Assembly (NCBI GenBank): GCA_028023455.1
Contig: JAQFVV010012546.1
Span: 205,501-269,500, forward strand
Direction of reading: 5' to 3'
Source: Epiperipatus broadwayi
Taxonomy: Eukaryota; Onychophora; Udeonychophora; Euonychophora; Peripatidae
Length of the DNA stretch: 64,000 nucleotides
Part shown: piece by piece, positions 1 through 10,300 of the stretch
Layout of the letters: each line of letters starts with the position of its first letter
Position numbering within the stretch: the first letter of the stretch is position 1
The notes under the pieces: generated by a model
Told to the model about the DNA's origin: nothing
The model's database searches: none
The model's input: the letters and a program-made list of their open reading frames with translations, nothing else
Position numbers and translations under genes: made by a program

Positions 1-2048
1 ATTTCAAACATTTTAACAAATTATATTTTGTAATAATATGTAATTTTGTATCAAAAATATCATTACCATTTCTAGATAGCAATGTAGCTATGTATTTCAT
101 TTTATGTTCATATTTATTGACAATATCTTCATAAATTTAAATCGTGCATCAGTAAATAAGTTTTAATTAATGTGGTAATGTGATTAAAATTTACTGGATT
201 ATTATTTCATCCAACATACTTGCCGATATTCAAGCTGCAAGCAATTTTCAATGACTGACAAATAATTGACCCAACATTGTACACCACCCTTTAAATTGGA
301 CAATAGTAAACAGTAATGGTTGCATAGTACCTTAGGAATTCAACTATAAGTGAAAATTCAAACCTGAATTCCACATCTGGAGACAGCAAACCAAATTTTC
401 CATGAACTCCTGCAATTATATTCTGAACAAAAAATTATTTTTTTCACCATCATATGATTTTCACCATGGATTACTCATGTAACAATTTTTCAAAAAAATC
501 TGTAACGCTCTTAGATAAACGTTATTAAAGTTCCCACATATGAATACAACAATATATTGTACTTTGGATATGAGGAGGTTCATGCTATAATATTTACAGG
601 AATCATCATATCTAGACCTGGTATTTGATTCCAATATGGGCAGATCTTGAATTTTTTTAGGTTCAACCTATTCTTAGAATTTTTTTAATTATGTAAACAA
701 TTCAAAATATTTCATAATATTATTCTCATATCTTTATAGCCCATAAAGATTCTATAAAGCCCATTAAAGTTTCTTCAACCATCTCCATTTGCTTACAAGT
801 TATTCTTTTGAACTTTATATTTTTATGTCATTTTCTGTTATTTTCTGCCTATGGTTATTTTTTGTAGATCATCTTCAAACAGAAGGTTTTCAAATCTAGC
901 ATTGGGAAACCAATCAGGCTCTTTTAAATTTTCATCAAAATAATCTCATTTTGGATTATTATATTAACTTAGTTGTAATGATATTTATCATAAGCTCAAA
1001 TATGATCAAAAATTATAGGATGTAAAAGAAAGCTATTGAGGTTTTTCATTTTGAAGTAGTCAGATCAATCTATGCATATGAATGTTAACTGTAAATTTTG
1101 TAAAACAAATTTCAGTAATATATTTCTGCCATATAATTTTTAAAACCTTATAATATTTATAACTGTCTTCACTTCTTTGTAAACTCATCCATGTATATTA
1201 GAATTGATATAACAGTGTTATTTAATATAAATGGTGATAAAATTATTTGTATATGTATCGTCTTGAAAAATTGATCTAAAATATGCTTAATGCTGCTAAT
1301 AGATGTTTAATACAGCATTGTTAAATTTAATTTCCTATGTGGCCACAATTTCAGAAACTGATTTTTAACTAAGAAGAATTAAAAGGGAGAGGGGACTCAA
1401 TGCTATGATCAGTGTACCACTTTAGTCCTCAAACATCATATGTTTTCCTGAGCAGCAAATCATATGATTATTCTTTACTTATTAAATTTCAACAGAAATA
1501 AAAATATATTTGATTATTATGATTTAAAATATTATTATGATTTAAAATGTTATTCTTTAACAAACACATTTTGTCCAAATAAGTAATAATACAAAACTTC
1601 AAATTCAAAATTTTGAACAAATCTTTTGAAACCTCATTGCATGTGTATGTGGAAAAAAATTTAATATCACATTAATAGATTACTACCTATTGGGATAAAA
1701 AAATTTGCAACTGAATTATTTTTTACTTTTATTGGTTTATCATAATCATGATGGATTTCATTCTTTTGATGTCTCATATAGATCTTAATTTTATAATTTT
1801 GTACCATAATAAACCCCTGAATATATTTTTATAATATGAATAAAGTTTAAAAGAACAAGCACTCAAGCAATTGATGTAATGGCTAGAATAAATTATAGGC
1901 ATGCAAAAGGTTTTAGAATGATTATAACTAATTAAAAAAGGAGGAAAATATTTCTAATGATGTAAATAATTTTTTAAGATTTATAGAACAACTCTAAAAT
2001 TGAGATGCTAAAAAATGGTGATAAGTAGTGATGAATTACCAATAATAA
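1..2048. other. Gene-free AT-rich DNA
   Basis: I see no gene, RNA gene or recognisable repeat here. The stretch is A+T-rich with short homopolymers, and all frames are broken by frequent stops. A slightly less AT-rich patch near 1380-1450 matches nothing else in the window. Confidence 0.6.
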
Positions 2049-2204
2049 TACTCAAGTGTTTGCAATATCCAGTTGCCTAGTACCAACTTTTCTTCAAACA
2101 GGCAAAACTCACTATATATATTGCCACACACAACAAGCTAGAGTAATCAATGGATGACAGAAGGCTTGTGGATAAAATCCCCATCTAGTGCCTACTCATC
2201 CAAT

Positions 2205-2248
2205 ATCCCCAGACTAGTTTCTGGCTTATGGCCTTCATCAGTGAGGAG
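2205..2248 (-). ncRNA. Hammerhead-ribozyme-like motif, left arm
   Basis: On the minus strand the core runs from CTGATGA (plus 2235-2241) to GAAA, then CTAGTC (plus 2212-2217). Stem II is GGC/GCC closed by a five-base loop, with an A opposite A at the base, where active hammerheads normally have G-C. The cleavage triplet would be GTC. Stem I is supported: TCCTCA just upstream of the core (plus 2242-2247) pairs with TGGGGA just after GTC, five Watson-Crick pairs and one G-U. Stem III is only about AC/GT with a two-base loop, as reported for retroelement hammerheads thought to work as dimers. Activity is untested and the A-A mismatch argues for weak or lost activity. Confidence 0.55.
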
Positions 2249-2265
2249 CCTTGGAGTTAAGAGCA

Positions 2266-2295
2266 CTGATGAAGGCCAGAAGCCAGAAACTAGTC
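2266..2295 (+). ncRNA. Hammerhead-like core, right arm, stem I broken
   Basis: This is the plus-strand counterpart of the left-arm motif: CTGATGA at 2266-2272, a GGC/GCC stem II, GAAA at 2286-2289 and GTC at 2293-2295. The sequence just upstream (ending GAGCA) no longer pairs beyond two bases with TGGGG downstream, so stem I is lost where the arm meets the central spacer. It is likely inactive as a single unit. Confidence 0.45.
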
Positions 2296-2479
2296 TGGGG
2301 ATATTGGATGAGTAGGCACTAGATGGGGATTTTATGCACAAGCCTTCTGGCATCCATTGATTACTCTAGCTTGTTGTGTTCTGCAATATATATAATGAGT
2401 GTTTTAACAACAGTTATACACAAGCATAAGAGGTGGTGGTCATGTGATGTTTATTAAATTTTCTTCAAGTGAAGAACTT

Positions 2480-2499
2480 TATATATATATATATATATA
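2480..2499. repeat. (TA)n microsatellite
   Basis: About ten TA units lie 30 bases beyond the right end of the foldback element. TA tracts also flank the element at 31.9 kb. Confidence 0.9.
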
Positions 2500-3714
2500 A
2501 TGTCAAATGAAATATGCTTAACAATAACTAATATTTACCTTTTAATTTGAATATGCAAATTATTTCTATGTAAATTAGAAAAAACATATACAGATTTTAA
2601 TAAGACCTAATTTTTTTTTTTAAAAAAACAAAAAACATGTTCAATTCAAAATTAAAAAGTTATTATTTTGAAAATAATTAAAACTAAAAAAATAATTATA
2701 AAAAAATTACATATAAGATTTAAAATTTAAAAAAGTGTTCTTTCATGGAATGGGTTAACATTATTATTATTTTTGTTTTAATGAACAGTATGAGATGAGA
2801 TGATGTAGTACAATATTTTATAGTGTTGGTGGAATGATGTATTTGGGAATTAAAGGATTCTGTATTAAATCTCATCCTATTATTCAAGTGCTCAAATGTA
2901 ACCCGATCTGAGAAATTTAACTATTGGATGAGATTTTAGGACAGTAGTAGAGTAAGATTTTTGAGATCTCCAAATCAAATAGAGTTGGTCTTTAGATTTC
3001 CAAATCAAAGCTTGATATGTCATTTCCAATAAAAAACATATCTAAATGGTCAATTATTTTTTGTTAATGTTGTAATAATAGAACTTAATTTGAATTAATA
3101 AAGCAATTATACATTATAAAAAGAACAATGACATATAGATAAAAAAAGAATATTATTGAAAAAATGATAAAGGAATAACATCTGAACATGATTGCTTACA
3201 TATTAATAATTAGTTTAGAGTAACATCTATATGGATCTTCAGTATACTCAATGAGTCTTTTGCCTATGTATTTCGGTTATTCATTTTGTTATCAATAAAT
3301 TGTGAATTATTTTATTAAGAAAATTAACTTAGTCCTATGTAAATTGGTTCATATTATTTAGACAGCAGTCATCATTAATAAAAAAAAATCATTAAATAAT
3401 AGAGTTTTTTCAAGTGACCTACAAGATCTGTATATTGACATTTATTCAAGCCCATCATCTAATGCTGACAAGGAGATCAGTGAAATGAGTTCCATTGCAA
3501 TACTGTTTTATTGATAAGTCCATGATGAGTAGTATGCCATTTTAAAGGTAGGACCATTGTCACATTAATTACCAAGTATTATTATAAATATCATGAATTA
3601 TTATTATTGAAATAACATTACATTAATCTACTTATATTATTTGAGATGATTATTGTGACTATTTATGAATATCAGCATTTCAATGGTTACATTTTATTTT
3701 TAAATTTAAGAATT
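2500..3714. other. Gene-free AT-rich DNA
   Basis: Low-complexity, A-rich DNA. A stop-free stretch at 3362-3514 (about 50 codons, no ATG start) is short enough to be chance. Nothing else stands out. Confidence 0.55.
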
Positions 3715-3884
3715 AAATGTATATTCCAAGAGATTATAAAAGACCCAGAAAGAGACCACATGTGAGATGGATGGATGAAATAAGAAAGTGTGGAGGGGTG
3801 ATGCTGAGAAGAGAAGCTAAAGATAGGAAGAGATGGATTGAACTTGGAGAGACATTCGTCCTGCAGTGGATTGATAATGGTTGA
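3715..3884 (+). pseudogene. LINE reverse transcriptase C-terminal fragment
   Basis: The frame reads about 55 residues to a stop at 3882-3884. It contains the basic run KRPRKRP, then RWMDEIRKCGG, then AKDRKRWIELGETF, and ends QWIDNG. This is the conserved tail of RTE/jockey-type LINE polyproteins, downstream of the reverse transcriptase. The same tail occurs on the minus strand at about 4515-4660, so both copies belong to one family. Everything upstream is missing, which is typical of 5'-truncated LINE insertion. A TGATGATGA run follows the stop, as in the other copy. It is a dead fragment with no host function implied. Confidence 0.85.
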
Positions 3885-4261
3885 TGATGATGATTAGTAT
3901 AAAGAGAGAAGAAATTAAACTTTTTAAAACAATTACTTACATAATAACAATTTTAAATTTCTTCTATTGAACAATCATTTAGAGTAAGCATAACTTCTTT
4001 TTTTTTTGGATAAATTCTGGCAAAACACGAAAGGCAAAGTTGGACATATATATATAAATTATATAGTTAGTTTTTTAAATAACCTGATTTTTTTTCTTCC
4101 TGGCTTAACAAATATTTCAATATTTTTTAAAAAAAATTAAGAAATTATATTACTATTAATATTCCAATAATCTTGACGTGGAAAAAGATGTATAAAGAGA
4201 ACTTCCTATGGCCAAAATTTTTTTACAATAATTTGACATAAAATATTTTATGGATTATAAT

Positions 4262-4498
4262 AAAAAGCTAAGGGGATAAAAATAAATGGAGACTATTTAA
4301 GACATCTAGATTTTCGCAGATGATGTGTATTTGGAAATAATGTTTCAGAACTTGAAGAAATCTTGCAAGATGTATTAGGTGAAACTAAGAAAGCAGGTTT
4401 AAAGATAAGTGATAGAAAGACTAAAATAACATTTAATGGTTTTTCCACAAGAAGAAAATAAAGATTATTAAATATGAATTATAATAAATTAAACAACT
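4262..4498 (+). pseudogene. LINE RT palm fragment, frameshifted at catalytic motif
   Basis: The plus strand encodes AKGIKINGDYLRHLDF, then the catalytic FADD box reached only by a one-base shift near 4313-4316, then EEILQDVLGETKKAGLKIS and KTKITFNGF after another shift. This order matches the palm and following region of RTE/jockey-like reverse transcriptases and parallels the minus-strand copy beside it. Homology stops at about 4498, where the minus-strand LINE begins, and resumes at about 5560. The element therefore appears to have been interrupted by that later insertion. It carries at least two frameshifts and stops. Confidence 0.75.
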
Positions 4499-5515
4499 CA
4501 TCATCATTATCAACCATTATCAATCCACTGCAGGATGAAGGACTATTCAAGTTTAACCCACCTCTGATCTTTAGCTTCTATTCTCCACATCATCCCTGCA
4601 CACTTTCTTATTTCATCCATCCATCTTACAAGTGGTCTCTTTTTGGGTTTTTTACAATCTGTTGGAATCCAGTTTAAGATTTCAATTGTCCATCTATTAT
4701 CATCTCTTCTAGCTATATGTCCAGCCCAATTCCACTTCAGTCTTTTAATTTTTTCAATGAGGTCAGTAACACCTGTTTGTTCTCTTACCTATATATTGCA
4801 TATTTGATCTCTTCTTGTTACTCCCAACATGCATCTCTCCATACTTCTTTGAGTGGTCTGAAGTCTTTGTATTGCTCATCTATTAAGTGTCCAAGTCTCA
4901 GATCCATAAGTAAGAACTGGCAAAACACATTTATTAAAAACCTTTCTTTTCAAACACATAGGCATATTTCCTTTTAGTATCAAGTTATTTCTACCAAAAG
5001 CATTCCAACCAAGGTTAATTATATGATTAATTCCACTCATTATGTTTCCATCTGTATTAATAATCTGATCAAGGTATTTGTAGTTGTTAACATTTTCTAA
5101 CTCATCATAATCAATCTTTATTTTCATATTTTGAGAAAATCTATTAAACATTACTTTAGTCTTTTTAACATTTATCTTTAGTCATACTTTCCTATTTTCA
5201 TCTGATAACTCCTCAACATTTCCTGCAGCTCTAAAGCATTATTTGCAAAAACAACTACACCATCTACGAAATCTAAATGACTTGAATAATCTCCATTTAC
5301 TTTCACTCCTTTAGCTTCACATTTTAATCCACAAAGTATTTCTTGCAGCACTGCTGTAAAAAGTTTTGGAGATATGGAGTCACTCTGTCTTACACTATTC
5401 TCAGTGCTGACTTATGTAATCTAATTAATGTTGTTGCATTTATATAAATATTCTTTAAAATACAACAATATCCTGGATCAATACCTACACTATTTATACA
5501 AAATTTATACTGTTC
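4499..5515 (-). pseudogene. LINE RT and C-terminus, inserted copy
   Basis: Read on the minus strand, the sequence gives in order: a fragment with CCILKNIYIN; SPKLFTAVLQEILCGLKCEA; HLDFVDGVVVFANNALELQ, where FVDG replaces the catalytic FADD so the second Asp is lost; KTKVMFNRFSQN; a 91-residue open stretch (4876-5151) with NNYKYLDQIINTDG, GWNAFGRNN and LTYGSETW; then RLKWNWAGHIARRDDNRW and the tail RWMDEIRKCAG to QWIDNG near 4515. This is the RT palm to C-terminus of an RTE/jockey-like LINE, truncated at the 5' end and inactivated by frameshifts, stops and the catalytic change. It lies inside a plus-strand copy of the same family. Confidence 0.85.
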
Positions 5516-5559
5516 AACCCAAAATAGATAAAAATAATTATGGAATTAAATTTTATACA

Positions 5560-6010
5560 GAATTTTTTATAGAAATAATTTAGTGTTAAAAAATATATGC
5601 CTAAGTATATTAAAAGAAAAGTTTTAATAAAAGTGTTTTACATATTCTAATTTATGGATCTGAGACTTAATTATTTAACAGAATAATAACACAGAATCTT
5701 AAGTCAATTCAACAAAATATGAAAATATGTATGTTAAGAATGTTAATACATCACATCCGAAATACATGGGTGAGAAAACAAACATTTATTTCTAATATCA
5801 TTGAAAGAATTAAATATAAGCTGGATATATTATCAAAAAAACATGACATTAAATGGAAAGTTGATGTTTTAAATTGGATTTTAATAGAAAGTATAAAATA
5901 AGGAAAATTGAAAGTGTGATATGGAATAGAGAGGCTATGAATGAGATAAACTGGATTAAATTTGGAGATACATTCACCCTTTTGGTGGATTAATAATGAT
6001 TGAAAATGAT
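5560..6010 (+). pseudogene. LINE 3' part, distal half of the interrupted copy
   Basis: The plus strand gives YRNNLVLKN, then LIYGSET, then KSIQQNMKICMLRM, then HDIKWKVDVLNWIL and an end near WIKFGDTFTLLVD. Each segment aligns in order with the minus-strand copy just upstream (FGRNNLILKG, LTYGSETW, LNWIP, tail). It is probably the continuation of the fragment ending at 4498; about 60 residues between them are missing or unrecognisable. Several in-frame stops and shifts make it a pseudogene. Confidence 0.7.
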
Positions 6011-6480
6011 GGTGGATGAATCTTCATATTAACTCATTTATTATATATGACACTTATAAGTAATATATCAAAAATCATACTATATTCTTAAAAAAAGAAA
6101 AAAAAACTTGTTTAAATCTTTTCCCATATAAATACTTTACAAAAATACTTCCAAAATTATAATTATATTCTAATGTTTTGTTAGGAAAATAATATAAAGA
6201 TAAATATATTTAAACAAATACAAATTTATATATTCAACCAAAAAAAATATCAATATTATAAATATCATTATGAAATACAAAATAAAAATCTCATGCTTAG
6301 TATTATTTACAAAACTATATACACAAACAAAATCTTATTATATTGTTTTAATTTATAATTAATATATTTCTCTTTAATTAAATAATCTAATAAATATGTA
6401 TATTTTTTAAAATATATTTATGCATATATTTTTAAGAAGTTAAAAACGACTATAAAATATAATCAAACATCAAGAAAAAT
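6011..6480. other. Gene-free AT-rich DNA
   Basis: Very A+T-rich filler between the LINE fragments and the next foldback element. I see no feature in it. Confidence 0.6.
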
Positions 6481-6870
6481 AAACAGTGAGGATTGCCAAT
6501 CCCTCTACAAGCTTTATGATAAATGCTTAGCCAGAGCCAGCACTTAAAATATCTCTGTCAGGAACCCCTCCCCAAACCCCTCCATGGTTTCGTGCTTTGG
6601 CACTCCTCAGAGAGGTGTCAGGGTAGGTTCAGACACTAGATCTAAAAATACCAACCCAAAGCTAAGCACTTAGCTAAAAGTTATCTATTGAGTGGAAAAT
6701 CTGAAATTTTCAGACATGTACATGTCTTCAAACCCAGCTATCCAACTCAAATAGCTATATGGGGCTGATAGATCTTCAGCCATGCCACATAGTAGTAGTC
6801 ATTTTAAGTGCTGGCTCTGGCTAAGCATTTATCATAAAGCTTGTAGAGGAATTGGCAATCCTCACTGTTT
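6481..6870. repeat. TIR element, 390 bp, with hammerhead-like core
   Basis: Arms of 70 bp at 6481-6550 and 6801-6870 are almost perfect reverse complements. The interior of about 250 bp is less AT-rich than its surroundings and contains a hammerhead-like motif on the minus strand near 6582-6616. A decayed piece of the same interior occurs at about 47.19-47.28 kb. Just outside the right arm, an AAGCTTAAGAGATAGGGTC stretch resembles the sequence outside the 2.1 kb element, hinting that both families share terminal sequence. No transposase or RT is encoded. It is either a non-autonomous DNA element or an inverted retroelement terminal repeat. Confidence 0.75.
6582..6616 (-). ncRNA. Hammerhead-like motif with strong stem II
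   Basis: On the minus strand the order is CTGAGGA (plus 6604-6610), a four-pair stem II GTGC/GCAC with a CAAA loop, GAAA, then CCATGG. Box 1 differs from CTGATGA at the position known to tolerate change in hammerheads (U7). A possible ACC/GGT stem III lies downstream. Stem I is poorly supported (about four pairs next to a mismatch). The shape fits a hammerhead remnant; cleavage is not predicted with confidence. Confidence 0.4.
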
Positions 6871-7020
6871 ATAACTTACAAGCTTAAGAGATAGGGTCAT
6901 GTGATCTATGAAATGATCTATGACTTTTATTTTGACTATCAAGAAAAATAGATTCAATTATATCTCATTTTCTTACAAAGATTCTTGATGAATTCTTGTT
7001 TTCAAATATTATATCCACAA

Positions 7021-7354
7021 ATGTGGTACGGTGGAATATTTCCATCATCTGTGAGTGAATGTTGAATGTATAGAAAATTTTAAACTTTATTTAAACTTTC
7101 CAAATACAAACAACGTGTTAGTAATAACACACAAATAGACCACACAGGTTGGTAATTACACTCCTCAGCTCTCTTGGAGAAAATAGGAGGTTTTAACTGC
7201 ATACACTTCGGAATGATCACTTATGATTTATGTTGTCTATTTGTGTGTTATTACTAACAAGTTGATTGTATTTGGAAAGTTTAAATAAAGTTTAAAATTA
7301 TCTATACATTGAACATTCACTCATAGATGATGGAAATAGTCCAACATATCACAC
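7021..7354. repeat. Foldback element with 114-bp arms
   Basis: Arms at 7031-7144 and 7231-7344 are over 90 percent complementary by eye, and weaker complementarity extends to about 7021 and 7354. The 86-bp centre is non-coding. I see no other copy in the window. It is probably a MITE or a foldback made by abortive inverted insertion. No target duplication is obvious. Confidence 0.8.
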
Positions 7355-10300
7355 CTAATAATATACCATCATCACAAACCTTCAGACAACTATTATGACC
7401 ATAAGTAATTTGTATTTTCTATGATGCATAATAAAAAAAGTAATAAAGAAAATAAAATTAAGACAACAAACCCAAGATTAAAAATATTTCAAAAATTTTA
7501 TTAGTTAAAATACTCTTGGAAAATTAGAACATGTTACAAAAATATTGATATCTACCATTACCATAAACATTTTTAATCTCTCAGTTATGATAGTAATTTA
7601 ATATATTAAACCTTAATTGATATTATAAAAGACATATTTCTGTCTGATTAAAATAATTAGAAATGTTGATAACTTCTGTCTTGTACTACGTCAAAATAAA
7701 TCTAAAATCCAAAAGGTTGAACTTCTTTTATTCTTTCTTATCTGAGAGATGATCTACAGAATCTTATTAATGAAGACTTTGGTAAAATAATTATTGTTCA
7801 AAAAGATCTTTTAATTTATAAGCCCAAAATAAAAGAAAAATATTCAACAACTTTTCATTTGGATGATTATAAAATATAAATAAATAAGCTCCAAAGGTAT
7901 TTATCTAAGAATTACCAAGAAAGACATTGGACATTATGGGCAACACAGATTCCAATGTGCTGTGGCTACATTGAAAAGTTAAGTAATATTGCACAGGATT
8001 TTCTCATAGTGTTATAAGTACTTCATCTAAATTAATTGTAAATAGGGCTGTCATTCTATCAAATTCATTGTATGGAAATGTGGTATAGGGTATGGATTCC
8101 TAACATATTAATGTAAAGGTTCCAAGAAAGACATTCATATAAAAATTTGTAGTAAGATTTTGATGACATTTGCCTGTTAGATGTTATGCACATATTCACC
8201 GATTTTGGAATATGAAGTAAATTAATGGTAACAGATTATTTTAAAAATGAATTATAGTGAATTTGATGCAGATTTATGTTCTAAATATTCCTTAAATATT
8301 ATATTTACAAAAAAGAAATATTGATAACTTTCATTGAAATGATATAGCAAAGGATTGAATACCTAGAGAACTCCAGTTAGTTAATATTTTGATATCTTTT
8401 AATAATAAAAGGATATTGCAGAAGTAATTAAAGGCAGCACTACATGTATTTAGTAGACTAAATGACCCGTGTCTGCCATATGTGAATGTATTTCTGTTGT
8501 TTTGTATTTGGTTATGAGTAATTACTAAGCTACTGCTGGTAATAATAATTATATTATTACTTTAATATATTCATTATCTATTTTAAAAAGGTGAATGAAT
8601 TTTGGCAGATTTTTAATATAATGTAGACTGCTCAAACCTAAAAACAGAAGCTGATAGTTGCTTTACAACTGATAATAAATTATATATAGGAAATAATTGG
8701 AAAACATATATTTCAAAAAGCTGGATTTGTATTATAAATGTGTACCAAAAGTTCAAATACTATTTCAACCTGGGATAAAACTTTTGCTTCAGCTGTCTAC
8801 TCTCAATTATATATTTCTAAACTAAATGACAATTTTAATAAGTAATAAATAGTAGATATTATATTCTTGCATCCTGTGGAATGCTGTCAGAAAGAATTTA
8901 TGAGACTACTCTTGTGTAACCAAAATCTGACAATTCACTTTGATGGTCAAGCATCAAAAGCAGCTAGAATTTATTAAATAAAATAACTATGAAGGCATTA
9001 AAAGAACTACATATAAAAAGAAAATTTGTATAAAAATTCCATCTATATAAAAAAAAAAATTGAAGTCTGTGATGTTTGTTATTTTCTACATTAATTATAC
9101 TATATGAATTTCTAAATTTGATTAATAATAAGCTGTTTAATTTTTTACCAAATATCTTGCACAGGATAAGACTTTTGTGCAAAAGTGTAATATATGTTAT
9201 GTGTTTTTCATAGAAATGTACATGTGTGAATAACATATGGACTCCTAATAATAATTATAATTTTGGCATTAACAAATAAAAATAAATGAACCACGGGGAA
9301 AAGATATGGATATTTTAAAAAATCAAAATTTTAACAGATACAGAGAGATTAAATGAGAAAAATATAGAAAATGATGAATAGAAAAGCTTTTGATATCATT
9401 TATAAAAATAGAAGATAAAGAATCTATTGGTAGTTTAGCATAGGAGCAGCACATTGATGTATTGTATCAGTCATAGAAAATAAAAATTATAATGAAAAAT
9501 TTAATCAAAGATAAGTTTTCTTTGTTCATCAACACTTCAGGTTTTTAGGTGGTCTTTTTAAATTCTGATTTTGATATTATAAACCAGAAAAAGAAAACTC
9601 AAAGGGGAATGACATAAAAAATTTAGAAAAAGTATTAATATATTGTGCCATTACAATTTAGTCACTAGCTAAATTTATAGTAATGTGCATGTAGAAAAGG
9701 TAAACCAAAAATCATCATCACATTTTTATATAATCATAAATGAAGCTGTAGGGCATCCAAGTTCAAACCCTACAAGGTCCAGTTCTAAAAGCTTTAAACA
9801 GAGAAAGAGTGGGACAACAATTATATGCTTTATTTGTTTGTGTGTTGATAGAAAGGTAATACACACATTTAAACTATTTAATATTTAAATTTTCTGTTAA
9901 AAAGCAAAGTTATAATGCATACATATAGGCAATGTATGTGTAAATTATTTAATTGTTTTATATTTCAAATATTCAACATTTTAACTTTCTTTAAAACTAA
10001 GCTATGCTTGATCAATTCTAACATTTTATTCTATACTTTTATTTTGCTTTTCTTTAATTATAAGTGGGATTTAAAAGTTACAGACTTAATTAAATAATTG
10101 GGTTATAATTACTAAGCTAGCAATTATATTACTTAATGTTAGTTTATGAATGATTTGAAAGAATGAAGGTTGTGTGTACATTACATACAAAAATTTACAT
10201 TTCCTAAATATTGAAAGAAAAGGAAGTATTAAATCTGTTAAATTATTTTTTTTTGTACAATTTTTTTGTTAAAAGAGGAAATCTGTTTAATCAGATATCG

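Larger units (their letters stand above)
2093..2450. repeat. Foldback element with hammerhead-like cores
   Basis: Two arms of about 145 bp (roughly 2097-2245 and 2262-2405) are near-perfect reverse complements around a spacer of about 16 bp. The right side extends to about 2450 by similarity to the 48.91 kb copy. Further partial copies lie at 48.91-49.12 kb (same orientation as the left arm) and 52.27-52.38 kb (right-arm type). Each arm carries a CTGATGA box followed by a GAAA box, the two conserved boxes of the hammerhead ribozyme, so the element holds two cores in opposite orientation. Penelope-like elements are known to carry hammerheads in their terminal repeats and to leave inverted, truncated insertions. 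Assigning this element to them is inference, because no reverse transcriptase is attached. A pure DNA foldback or MITE is the alternative. Confidence 0.75.

Noticed and set aside
3362-3514. Stop-free stretch of about 50 codons with DLQDLYIDIYSSPSSNADKE
   Set aside because: Looks somewhat protein-like but has no start, no splice borders I could trust and no recognised family. Too short to support.
4474-4977. Plus-strand ORFs of 67 and 86 codons
   Set aside because: They are antisense to the minus-strand LINE, which carries recognisable RT motifs.
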